Source of the DNA: Aliarcobacter sp017996075
GTDB lineage: Bacteria > Campylobacterota > Campylobacteria > Campylobacterales > Arcobacteraceae
DNA: 64,000 nt
Reading direction: 5' to 3' (one strand)
Assembly (NCBI RefSeq): GCF_051062515.1
Contig: NZ_JAMXEK010000005.1
The position numbers were made by a program, and so were the translations under genes. Shown here piece after piece: positions 57,355 through 64,000 of the stretch (positions are counted from its first letter, which is position 1; every line of letters starts with the position of its first letter). Below the pieces are notes generated by a model. That model was given only the letters and a program-made list of their open reading frames with translations. It was not told the origin of the DNA and ran no database searches.

Positions 57355-58707
57355 TTATCTTGGAATTTTTGGCATTCCATTTGCTCCTACTTGAGAAAGC
57401 ATATTATGTAAACCTTTCATTCCACCTTTACTTGAAAGCTGTTTTGCCATCTTTGAAGCACTCTTAAACTGTTTTAAAATCTTATTTACTTGAACTTCAC
57501 CAAGCCCAGCCCCAGTAGAAATTCTTTTTTTTCTACTAGGATTTAATAAATCTGGATTTTCTCTCTCTTTTGGAGTCATAGAACCAATTAAAGCTTTAAT
57601 TCTTTTTATCTCAACAGAGTTTTCAAAATCCATATCTTTTAAAGCAGGCATAGCACTACTTAATCCTGGAATCATTCCAATAATTGACTTTAAACTACCT
57701 AACTTACTCATCATTTGTAGCTGCTCTAAAAAGTCATTAAAGTTGAATTCACCTTTTTTGATTTTTTTACTAACTTCTTTTGCTTTTTTCTCATCAAAAA
57801 TTGTTGATGTTTTTTCAGCAAGACCAGCAATATCTCCAAGTCCCAAAAGTCTTGAAACTATTCTATCTGGAATAAAAACTTCCAAATCTGGCATTTTTTC
57901 ACCAATACCAATAAATCTCAAAGGAACTTCAACTTGACTTGCAATACTTAAAGCAACACCACCTTTCGTATCACCATCATACTTTGATAAAATAACTCCA
58001 TCTATTCCAATTTTCTCTTTAAATGTAATAGCTGTTTTAGTTGCATCGTGTCCTGTTAATGAATCTGCAACATAAAAAATCTCATTTGGATTAACTGCAT
58101 TTTTAATCTCTTTTAGCTCATTCATAAGCTCTTCATCAATTGCTAATCTTCCAGCAGTATCTAGTAAAACAACATCATAATGCTCTTTTTTTGCTTTTTC
58201 AATAGCACTTTTTGCAATTTTTACAGGATTTTTTTCTGTATCATCAAAATATATATCAACTTCTATTGAAGCTGCAATTTGTTTTAGTTGCTCAACCGCT
58301 GCAAGTCTTTGTAAATCACAAGCAACAACTAAAACTTTTTTATTTCTTACTTTAAGATAATTTGCAAGTTTTCCTGTTGTTGTTGTTTTTCCACTTCCTT
58401 GAAGACCAGTCATTAAAACAACAGTTGGAGGAGTTGAAGAGAAAACAAAACCTTGATTTCCATTTGCTGTTAGAGTTCTTTCAAGTTCTTGTTTTAATAC
58501 TTTTATGAAGTTGTCTTGTCCGATTCCTAATTTTTTTGTCTCAATTTCAATAGAAGTTAATAAATCTTTTGTAGTTTTATGATGAACATCAGCTTTTAAG
58601 AAAGCTTTTTTTAACTCAAGAGTAGCACGATTTAATGATGCAACATCGTCTTGATGTCTAATCTTTCCTATTATTCCCTTTAACGAACCAGTTATTGAAT
58701 CAAACAA
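57355..58707 (-). CDS. ffh: signal recognition particle GTPase Ffh
   Basis: The 450-residue protein has the N and G domains with G1 MTGLQGSGKTTTTGKLA (about 103-119), G3 DTAGR and G4 SKYDGDTKGG. A methionine-rich M domain follows, with the RNA-binding motif NPSRKKRISTGAG (about 386-398). It targets nascent membrane proteins to FtsY. It lies upstream of rpsP on the same strand, the order also seen in Campylobacter. Confidence 0.97.
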   Translation of the reverse strand: MFDSITGSLKGIIGKIRHQDDVASLNRATLELKKAFLKADVHHKTTKDLLTSIEIETKKLGIGQDNFIKVLKQELERTLTANGNQGFVFSSTPPTVVLMTGLQGSGKTTTTGKLANYLKVRNKKVLVVACDLQRLAAVEQLKQIAASIEVDIYFDDTEKNPVKIAKSAIEKAKKEHYDVVLLDTAGRLAIDEELMNELKEIKNAVNPNEIFYVADSLTGHDATKTAITFKEKIGIDGVILSKYDGDTKGGVALSIASQVEVPLRFIGIGEKMPDLEVFIPDRIVSRLLGLGDIAGLAEKTSTIFDEKKAKEVSKKIKKGEFNFNDFLEQLQMMSKLGSLKSIIGMIPGLSSAMPALKDMDFENSVEIKRIKALIGSMTPKERENPDLLNPSRKKRISTGAGLGEVQVNKILKQFKSASKMAKQLSSKGGMKGLHNMLSQVGANGMPKIPR

Positions 58708-58813
58708 AACACAACTCCAATATTTTTTATTTTGAGATTTTATTTAATTTTTACTTTAATCTAGTTTAAAATAAAAATTAAATTTAAGTCTTTTTTTAGT
58801 TTGTATATTTTTA

Positions 58814-58836
58814 AAAAGCCTATATTCTAGGCTTTT
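58814..58836 (-). terminator. terminator after the pseudouridine synthase gene
   Basis: A 9-bp stem (AAAAGCCTA with TAGGCTTTT) and a 5-base loop lie between the pseudouridine synthase stop and ffh. On the minus strand TTTTTAAAAA follows the second arm. Confidence 0.75.
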
Positions 58837-58856
58837 AGTTTTTATAGAGCTTAATT

Positions 58857-59609
58857 TTAGCTAAAGTCATACACTTTAAACTCTTTTGGCTCACGTGCCT
58901 CAAAAGTATAATCAAAGATTTTTGTAATTTTTGAATGAAGTAAAACTCTATTTACATTTGAAGCTGTTCTTCCATATATTGCATCTCCAATAATTGGTAA
59001 TCCAACAAAATTTAAGTGAACTCTAATTTGATGAGTTCTTCCGCTTTCAATTACTAGTTTTATCTTTGATTTATTTCCTTCTACTAAAAGTGGATAAACC
59101 GTTGTTTTTGCATTTTTTCCATTTTTATCAACTTTTGATTTAGCAACTCCTCTATCTTTTGTTGTTAAAATTGGTTTGTCTATTACAATCTCTTCTATAA
59201 CTTTACCTTCAACAATAGCCACATACTCTTTATATACTTTATTTTGTGCAAACTCTTTTATAGCTTTTTTTTGAAACTCTTCATTTTTTGCAAACATCAT
59301 AACACCACTTGTCTCTTTATCAAGTCTATTTAGAAGTATTACATTTTTAAAAGTTTTTGCAATTTCATCTGCTGTTAAAAATGCTGGTTTGTCAACTACC
59401 AAAATATCATCATCTTCAAAAATAACTTTTGTTTTTGCTAGCTCTTTTACACTAAATTTTGTGTCTTCTTTTATCTCACCACGAGCTATCATTACTTTTT
59501 TATCACCAACTTTTACCAAACCTCTGTCAATTAAATCTTTTGCTTTTGCATTTGATATTCTTTCTTGAATTGCTAGAAGCTTATATGCTTTATCATATCC
59601 TACTGCCAT
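58857..59609 (-). CDS. RluA family pseudouridine synthase
   Basis: The 250-residue protein has the catalytic motif LNRLDKETSG (D in RLDKETSG, near residue 95), the S4-like N-terminal region, and the ESGRTHQIRVHLNFVGLPIIGDAIYG motif (near 188) of RluA/RluC/RluD enzymes. It isomerises uridines in rRNA or tRNA; which position cannot be said. It overlaps the waaA end by 10 bases and has AAGGAGAT before its ATG. Confidence 0.92.
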   Translation of the reverse strand: MAVGYDKAYKLLAIQERISNAKAKDLIDRGLVKVGDKKVMIARGEIKEDTKFSVKELAKTKVIFEDDDILVVDKPAFLTADEIAKTFKNVILLNRLDKETSGVMMFAKNEEFQKKAIKEFAQNKVYKEYVAIVEGKVIEEIVIDKPILTTKDRGVAKSKVDKNGKNAKTTVYPLLVEGNKSKIKLVIESGRTHQIRVHLNFVGLPIIGDAIYGRTASNVNRVLLHSKITKIFDYTFEAREPKEFKVYDFS

Positions 59610-60748
59610 TTTTTTATCTCCTTTATTATAGGTTCAAATGAACCTTCTTTTGTTAATTCTGGTTTTAAAAGAGTATTCGCTTTTTCTAAATACTCTTTTA
59701 ACTCACTGTTTTCTATTAAATAATAATTGTTTATACACTCAAAAAGTGATTTTTGGTTAAAAATATTTTTTCCACTAATAATCACATTTCCAAAAAAAGC
59801 AGGCTCGATAGGATTGTGTCCGCCAATCTTTGCAAATGCTCCACCTAAAATTGCAATATCACTTAGTTCGTAAATATCATTTAAAATTCCCATGACATCT
59901 ACTAAAACTATATCACTAGAAAAATCCTCTTTATCACTAAATTTATGAAAACAAAGATTTTTATCTTTTACATAAATTTTAATTAGCTCTTCAACTTTTA
60001 CAAATCTCTCAGGATGCCTAGGAACAATAATAAGTTTTCCGAACTCTTTATTATAAGCATTTAAAACAAGCTCTTCTTCACCTTCATGCGTACTTGCTGC
60101 AACTATTGTTGTAATATTTGGTTTTTCAAAAAGAGCTTTTTTGCTAGGAAGCTGTGCTAATTTTATATTTCCAATTACTTCAACACTTCTTGCTCCAAGC
60201 TCTTGTAATCTTTGTTTATCAATTTCACTTTGTGCAAAAACTTTATCTATATTTTTAAAAATTTTTTTATAAAAAAATCTAAACCTAAGATAAGATTTAT
60301 ATGATTTATCAGAAATTCTAGCATTTATAAGTAAAGTTTTTGCACCTTTTTTTTTGGCAATTAAAAAAAGCATATACCAAAGTTCTGCTTCCATAACTAC
60401 TAAAACTTTCTGTCTTACTATCCAAAAAGGAAGAAATATTTCAAAAGGTAAAAATCTAACATTTTTACAAATAGCTTTTGCTTCATCAAAACCAGTATTT
60501 GTAATAACACTAATATTTGATTCCTCTTCAAACTCTTTTATAAGAGGCTTTATAGCTCTTACTTCACCCATAGAACAAGAGTGAAACCAAACACCAGATT
60601 TTTCAAATTTTGGATTGTTTTTTAAGAAAAATTTTGCAGGAATTGCAAGTTTATATTTTTTACTTTTTGACTTGTAGATTAAATATGGAGTTAAAACAAT
60701 ATAAACTACAAGTAAAATAAAATTATAAAAAAGTGCAAAAAGGCTCAA
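59600..60748 (-). CDS. waaA: Kdo transferase WaaA
   Basis: The 382-residue protein is a GT-B glycosyltransferase with an N-terminal membrane anchor (about 4-22), the FHSCSMGEVRAIKPLI motif (about 54-69) and the donor site GGAFAKIGGHNPIEPAFFGN (about 302-321). WaaA adds Kdo residues to lipid IVA in lipopolysaccharide/lipooligosaccharide synthesis. It overlaps the pseudouridine synthase gene downstream and follows the zinc-ribbon gene by one base. Confidence 0.94.
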   Translation of the reverse strand: MSLFALFYNFILLVVYIVLTPYLIYKSKSKKYKLAIPAKFFLKNNPKFEKSGVWFHSCSMGEVRAIKPLIKEFEEESNISVITNTGFDEAKAICKNVRFLPFEIFLPFWIVRQKVLVVMEAELWYMLFLIAKKKGAKTLLINARISDKSYKSYLRFRFFYKKIFKNIDKVFAQSEIDKQRLQELGARSVEVIGNIKLAQLPSKKALFEKPNITTIVAASTHEGEEELVLNAYNKEFGKLIIVPRHPERFVKVEELIKIYVKDKNLCFHKFSDKEDFSSDIVLVDVMGILNDIYELSDIAILGGAFAKIGGHNPIEPAFFGNVIISGKNIFNQKSLFECINNYYLIENSELKEYLEKANTLLKPELTKEGSFEPIIKEIKKWQ

Positions 60749-60749
60749 A

Positions 60750-61478
60750 TTAAGCCTCTGTTACATCTGTTTCTTCTTCGCCTTTATAAAGAATTCTTCC
60801 ACAATGAAGACAATTTACAATCTCTTCACCTTTTAAAACTTCAGCATAAGTTTTATCATTTATCTTAATAAAACAACCATAACAAGCTTGTTGTTTTACA
60901 GGAACTACTGCTGTGTCTTTTGCCCATCTTTTAATTTTTTCATAGAAAGTCAATATTTTTTTATCGAATTGATCTAAAAGTTCATTTCTTTTGTCATAAA
61001 TTACATTTCTTTCTTGATTAATTGCCTCAATTTCATTATCAACAGCAACTTTAATCTCTTTAATATCTTCTTCTTCTGTTTTTAGTTTTTCTTGGAGTTC
61101 TTTTAGTTTCTCTTCTTTTGCAACTGTTAATTTATCAAATCTTTCTATCTCTTCATTTGCAAAACTTACTTGTTCTTTTGCAATCTCTTCTTCTAACTGT
61201 AGAGCTTTTAACTCTTTTTCATTTGTTACTTCTTTATTCTTTTTAGCGATTTGATCTAGTTTTGTTTTTAACTCTGCTAAATGAATATTATTTTTTGTTC
61301 TTTTAGATTTTAACTCATCAATCTCTAAATAAACACTATTTATAGAAACTTTTAATGCCTCTGCTGTTTCTACAAAAACGGCTAATTTTGCTTTTTGATT
61401 TTCAATTTTTGGGTCAAATTGACTAATACTTGTATCAAACTTTGACAAAGCAATTAAATCTTGTAAATATTTATTCAA
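60750..61478 (-). CDS. coiled-coil protein with C-terminal zinc ribbon (zf-RING_7)
   Basis: The 242-residue protein has a long antiparallel coiled coil (about 20-180) and a C-terminal four-cysteine zinc ribbon, with CYGC and CLHC pairs (near 200-232). This is the widely conserved C4-type/DUF164 family, common in Campylobacterota and suspected to have a role in nucleic-acid-related functions; the role is unknown. A longer frame exists to 61502, but TTG at 61478 follows AAGGAG by six bases and gives the usual NKYLQDLIALSKFD start. It sits between the Nif3-like gene and waaA. Confidence 0.88.
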   Translation of the reverse strand: MNKYLQDLIALSKFDTSISQFDPKIENQKAKLAVFVETAEALKVSINSVYLEIDELKSKRTKNNIHLAELKTKLDQIAKKNKEVTNEKELKALQLEEEIAKEQVSFANEEIERFDKLTVAKEEKLKELQEKLKTEEEDIKEIKVAVDNEIEAINQERNVIYDKRNELLDQFDKKILTFYEKIKRWAKDTAVVPVKQQACYGCFIKINDKTYAEVLKGEEIVNCLHCGRILYKGEEETDVTEA

Positions 61479-61488
61479 TGTTTTCTCC

Positions 61489-62223
61489 TTAAAAAAACTC
61501 AAATGGATTTTTTGAAGCTGTTATTATAGCTTTTAATTTATTTTTTTTCAAATATTCTTCTAGAAGCTCTTCCAAAAGTATATTAAAATGATTTTCACTC
61601 TCATAGTGTCTTATGTCAATTAAAGACAATCCTCTAGCTTTTGCTTCCATAGCATCGTGATATTTAATATCACCTGTTATAAAGCAATCTGCTTTTACCT
61701 CATCTATCAAACTCATAGCCGAACCTGTACAAATAGCTAATGTTTTAATATAATCTTTTGTTTTTACAAATTTTATATTTTTTAAATTTAACTTTTTACT
61801 TAAATATTTTAAAAGATCACTAAAACTCATATCTATTTTTACATTTGCAATAAACTCATTTTGATTTTCAATTTTAAAATCTAAAATCTTCTCAACCACA
61901 AATCTATTTAAGTGTGTTTTATCTATATTTGTATGCATAGAAATAAGCGATATATCTTTTTTTATAAGCTCTTTTAATATTTTTGAAGAGTATGTATCAT
62001 AATTTAATCTTTTTAAACCACTAAAAATAAGTGGATGATGAGTTATAACCAAAGAGTTTGGCTTTAAATTTTCTACTAAATCTAAATCCAAATCCATACT
62101 AAGATATAAATTTTCAAACTCATCTTCAAAGTTTCCTACAAGAAGTCCTGAATTATCCCATTTTTCTTGAAGTTCAAAGGGTGAAAGCTCATTTAAGTAG
62201 TTATAAATATCTTCTATTTTCAA
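61489..62223 (-). CDS. Nif3-like dinuclear metal-center protein (GCH1-type I family)
   Basis: The 244-residue protein has the family start KIEDIYNYLNELSPFELQEKWDNSG and the metal ligands in VITHHPLIFSG (near 64-74), MHTNIDKT (near 97-104) and a C-terminal HYESE. Function of the family is unsettled; some members have nucleic acid or cyclohydrolase-like roles. A longer frame extends to 62244, but TTG at 62223 follows AGGAG by seven bases and matches the family start. It is in line with the zinc-ribbon gene. Confidence 0.88.
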   Translation of the reverse strand: MKIEDIYNYLNELSPFELQEKWDNSGLLVGNFEDEFENLYLSMDLDLDLVENLKPNSLVITHHPLIFSGLKRLNYDTYSSKILKELIKKDISLISMHTNIDKTHLNRFVVEKILDFKIENQNEFIANVKIDMSFSDLLKYLSKKLNLKNIKFVKTKDYIKTLAICTGSAMSLIDEVKADCFITGDIKYHDAMEAKARGLSLIDIRHYESENHFNILLEELLEEYLKKNKLKAIITASKNPFEFF

Positions 62224-62306
62224 TAAATTACTCCTATTGTTCATCTCACAACAATCTAGCTCATTTCATTCGCTACGATTGATACACTTCGTTAGTTTGC
62301 ACCAGC

Positions 62307-62338
62307 CTTTTGTGAAAGTTCTTAACTTTCTACAAAAG
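62307..62338. terminator. second hairpin downstream of glyQ
   Basis: CTTTTGT/ACAAAAG and GAAAGTT/AACTTTC stack to a 14-bp stem with one bulged T and a 3-base loop. It follows the first glyQ terminator by 13 bases on the minus strand and may be a back-up terminator or a small 5' structure of the Nif3-like mRNA. Confidence 0.5.
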
Positions 62339-62351
62339 TCAAAAAATGCTA

Positions 62352-62374
62352 AAAGAGTTAGCCCCTAACTCTTT
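62352..62374 (-). terminator. intrinsic terminator of the purE-grx-glyQ unit
   Basis: A 10-bp perfect stem (AAAGAGTTAG paired with CTAACTCTTT) and a 3-base loop overlap the glyQ stop codon. On the minus strand TTTTAGCATTTTTT follows. The overlap means the last glyQ codons are part of the hairpin. Confidence 0.8.
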
Positions 62375-63239
62375 CTTGACGCATTTTTTCCTGTTCTTTA
62401 TACATAACTGCGCATGCTTGTGCAAGCTCTCTCACTTTTAATATATAGTTTTGTCTCTCAGTTACACTTATAGCTTTTCGTGCATCCAAAGTATTAAATG
62501 CATGGCTTGCTATCATACATTGATCATATGCAGGAAGTGGAAGTTGTGCTTCTAAACAAGCTTTACACTCATTAAAAGCCTCTTCAAAATCTCTAAATAG
62601 TTTTGTTGTATTTGCTACTTCAAAATTATATTTTGAGAATTGATATTCACCTTCTTTGTGAACATCTGCATAAGTTGTAATTCCATGTTTATTTTCATTC
62701 CAAACAATATCAAAAACAGAATCAACACCTTGAAGATACATAGCAAGTCTTTCTGTACCATAAGTAATTTCAACAGCAACAGGATCACAAGCCAAACCTC
62801 CAACTTGTTGGAAATATGTAAATTGTGTAACTTCCATTCCATCAAGCCAAACTTCCCATCCAAGTCCCCAAGCTCCTAAAGTTGGTGATTCCCAGTTATC
62901 TTCTACAAATCTAACATCGTGACGGCTTAAATCAAGCCCTAAATATTCTAACGATTTTAAATATAAATCTTGAATATTCTCTAAACTTGGTTTTATTAAA
63001 ACTTGAAACTGATAGTATGCACCTAGCCTATTTGGATTTTCTCCATATCTTCCATCTGTTGGACGCCTGCTAGGTGCTACATAAGCAACACTCCAAGGAG
63101 TTGAGTCTAAGCTTCTTAAAAGTGTTGCTGGATGAAAAGTTCCAGCACCTGCTGGTATATCATAAGGCTGAACAATATTGCAACCCTCATTCGCCCAAAA
63201 TTCTTGAAGTTTTAATAACATTTGTGAAAAAGTAAGCAT
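62358..63239 (-). CDS. glyQ: glycyl-tRNA synthetase alpha subunit
   Basis: The 293-residue protein is the catalytic alpha chain of the alpha2beta2-type class II GlyRS, starting with LTFSQMLLKLQEFWANEGC and carrying the conserved QPYDIPAGAGTFHPATLLR and YVAPSRRPTDGRYGENPNR stretches. The beta subunit gene glyS is not in the window. It is one base downstream of the glutaredoxin gene. Confidence 0.98.
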   Translation of the reverse strand: MLTFSQMLLKLQEFWANEGCNIVQPYDIPAGAGTFHPATLLRSLDSTPWSVAYVAPSRRPTDGRYGENPNRLGAYYQFQVLIKPSLENIQDLYLKSLEYLGLDLSRHDVRFVEDNWESPTLGAWGLGWEVWLDGMEVTQFTYFQQVGGLACDPVAVEITYGTERLAMYLQGVDSVFDIVWNENKHGITTYADVHKEGEYQFSKYNFEVANTTKLFRDFEEAFNECKACLEAQLPLPAYDQCMIASHAFNTLDARKAISVTERQNYILKVRELAQACAVMYKEQEKMRQERVRG

Positions 63240-63240
63240 C

Positions 63241-63471
63241 TTATTTTATTCCTAACTCTTTATTTAATTTCTCTTTGTCAAAACCGCATATCCAAACATC
63301 TCCAACCAAAAAAACTGGAGCACCTTTACATCTTTTTTGACAATCATATAAGGCTTTTTTATTTTTTGTTAAGTCAATTTGATTAAATTTCAGTTTTCGA
63401 CTTTTTAAGTAGCTAATAGCCTCTTGGCACCATTTACAGTTTGGTAAAGTAAATAGTGCAATTGGCTTCAA
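63241..63471 (-). CDS. glutaredoxin family protein
   Basis: The 76-residue protein has a thioredoxin fold with an active site CKWC (C12, C15) and a later conserved GAPVFLVGDVWICGFD segment near 49-64, where the cis-proline (P51) is seen. It reduces disulfides or mixed disulfides. An extra cysteine pair (CQKRC, near residue 44-48) is unusual for a small glutaredoxin. It is packed between purE (2-base gap) and glyQ. Confidence 0.87.
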   Translation of the reverse strand: MKPIALFTLPNCKWCQEAISYLKSRKLKFNQIDLTKNKKALYDCQKRCKGAPVFLVGDVWICGFDKEKLNKELGIK

Positions 63472-63473
63472 GA

Positions 63474-63968
63474 TTATAAAATCACTTCAATATCTTTTGA
63501 ATCACTCTCAACGGCTTTTGCTTTTACAATTCTGTCTTCTTTTAGTTTTATTGCTAAATCTTTATCGCTAATTGCTAAAATTTGCATTGCTAAATAAGCA
63601 GCATTTATTGCACCTGCTTTTCCTAAAGCAACAGTTGCAACTGGCATACCAGCTGGCATTTGAACAGTTGAAAGCATAGCATCCATACCATCCATTGCAC
63701 CACCTTTCATAGGAACTCCAATAATTGGTTTTGTTGTAGTAGCTGCTAATGCACCAGCCAAATGAGCCGCCATTCCAGCTGCTGCTATAAATGCAATAGC
63801 ACCTTTTTCTTCAGCTTCTTTTACATACTCTTTTGTTCTTTCAGGACTTCTATGAGCAGAAGAGATAATTAACTCATATTTTACTTTGAATTGCTCAAAA
63901 GTATCTGCACAATTTTTCATAATTTCATAATCTGATTTACTACCCATAATTATTGATACAAATTTCAT
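63474..63968 (-). CDS. purE: N5-carboxyaminoimidazole ribonucleotide mutase PurE
   Basis: The 164-residue protein is a class I PurE of normal length: IIMGSKSDYEIMKNCADTF at the start, the SSAHRSPERT loop with the catalytic histidine, and the GVPMKGGAMDGMDAMLSTVQMPAGMPV stretch. It converts N5-CAIR to CAIR in purine synthesis. It is the first gene of a three-gene unit with the glutaredoxin and glyQ genes. Its promoter probably lies at or beyond the window end. Confidence 0.97.
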   Translation of the reverse strand: MKFVSIIMGSKSDYEIMKNCADTFEQFKVKYELIISSAHRSPERTKEYVKEAEEKGAIAFIAAAGMAAHLAGALAATTTKPIIGVPMKGGAMDGMDAMLSTVQMPAGMPVATVALGKAGAINAAYLAMQILAISDKDLAIKLKEDRIVKAKAVESDSKDIEVIL

Positions 63969-64000
63969 TTTTATTCCTATTTATTTATTTTTAAAAGTCT

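Noticed and set aside
62245..62306. Remnant of a mobile element between glyQ and the Nif3-like gene
   Set aside because: The sequence looks slightly different in composition from other spacers, but it has no terminal repeats or coding remnant and is too short to judge.
1..64000. tRNA genes, rRNA genes, CRISPR arrays, prophage or insertion sequences
   Set aside because: Nearly all spacers are below 200 bases and none shows a cloverleaf, regular direct repeats with spacers, or transposase-like ORFs. A covariance-model tRNA scan was not possible here.

Overview
This 64 kb window is AT-rich chromosomal DNA of a member of the Campylobacterota, almost certainly Arcobacteraceae (Arcobacter/Aliarcobacter). 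The clearest pointer is the voltage-gated channel at 1838-2641. It is a near-identical relative of NavAb, the Arcobacter butzleri sodium channel, with the same residue numbering for the gating arginines and the TLESWS filter. The split hook genes (flgE and flgE2), the FliY plus FliN switch proteins, FlhF/FlhG, the remote CheZ and the many TTG starts fit the same group. I see no tRNA, rRNA, CRISPR array, prophage or insertion sequence.

Layout. 1-5.9 kb: methyltransferase, AI-2E-type permease, NavAb-type channel, trpS, mntP and an ExaC-type aldehyde dehydrogenase. 5.9-7.9 kb: exbB-exbD followed directly by a DpnI-type methyl-dependent restriction enzyme and an unknown small gene. 7.9-14.6 kb: a PLP enzyme, a two-part ThrE-type exporter, RidA, a Phd/RelE-type toxin-antitoxin pair with a palindromic operator, a Nudix hydrolase, an AraC/GyrI-like regulator and a divergent aminotransferase. 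14.6-19.4 kb: DedA, rplS, trmD, a Cys-rich small ORF and metE behind a long structured leader. 19.4-24.8 kb: a NIT/CZB chemoreceptor, a DUF350 protein, a flavin reductase and an MFS transporter.

24.8-56.3 kb is a flagellar and chemotaxis block of 31 minus-strand genes running from cheY to flhA, with flgG and two uncharacterised genes divergent from cheY. It covers the rod, hook, MS ring, switch, export gate (FlhA, FlhB, FliR) and export ATPase, plus several unannotated periplasmic or membrane proteins likely to be lineage-specific motor parts. fliM, fliP, fliQ, flgH, flgI, flgK, fliD, fliC and motAB are not in the window. 56.3-64 kb: rimM, khpA, rpsP, ffh, an RluA-type pseudouridine synthase, waaA, a zinc-ribbon coiled-coil protein, a Nif3-like protein, glyQ, a glutaredoxin and purE.

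Most notable observations. (1) A structured element occurs twice, before metE (plus strand) and before the Nudix gene (minus strand). Its stems differ by compensatory base changes, and in both copies it leads into alternative hairpins of which one buries the Shine-Dalgarno sequence. This looks like an undescribed riboswitch-like translational control element. (2) The usual rpsP-khpA-rimM-trmD-rplS operon is cut between rimM and trmD, with about 40 kb including the flagellar block lying between the collinear halves. (3) A DpnI-type enzyme is attached to exbBD. (4) The CheZ-like protein carries FliM-like CheY-binding motifs at its N-terminus.
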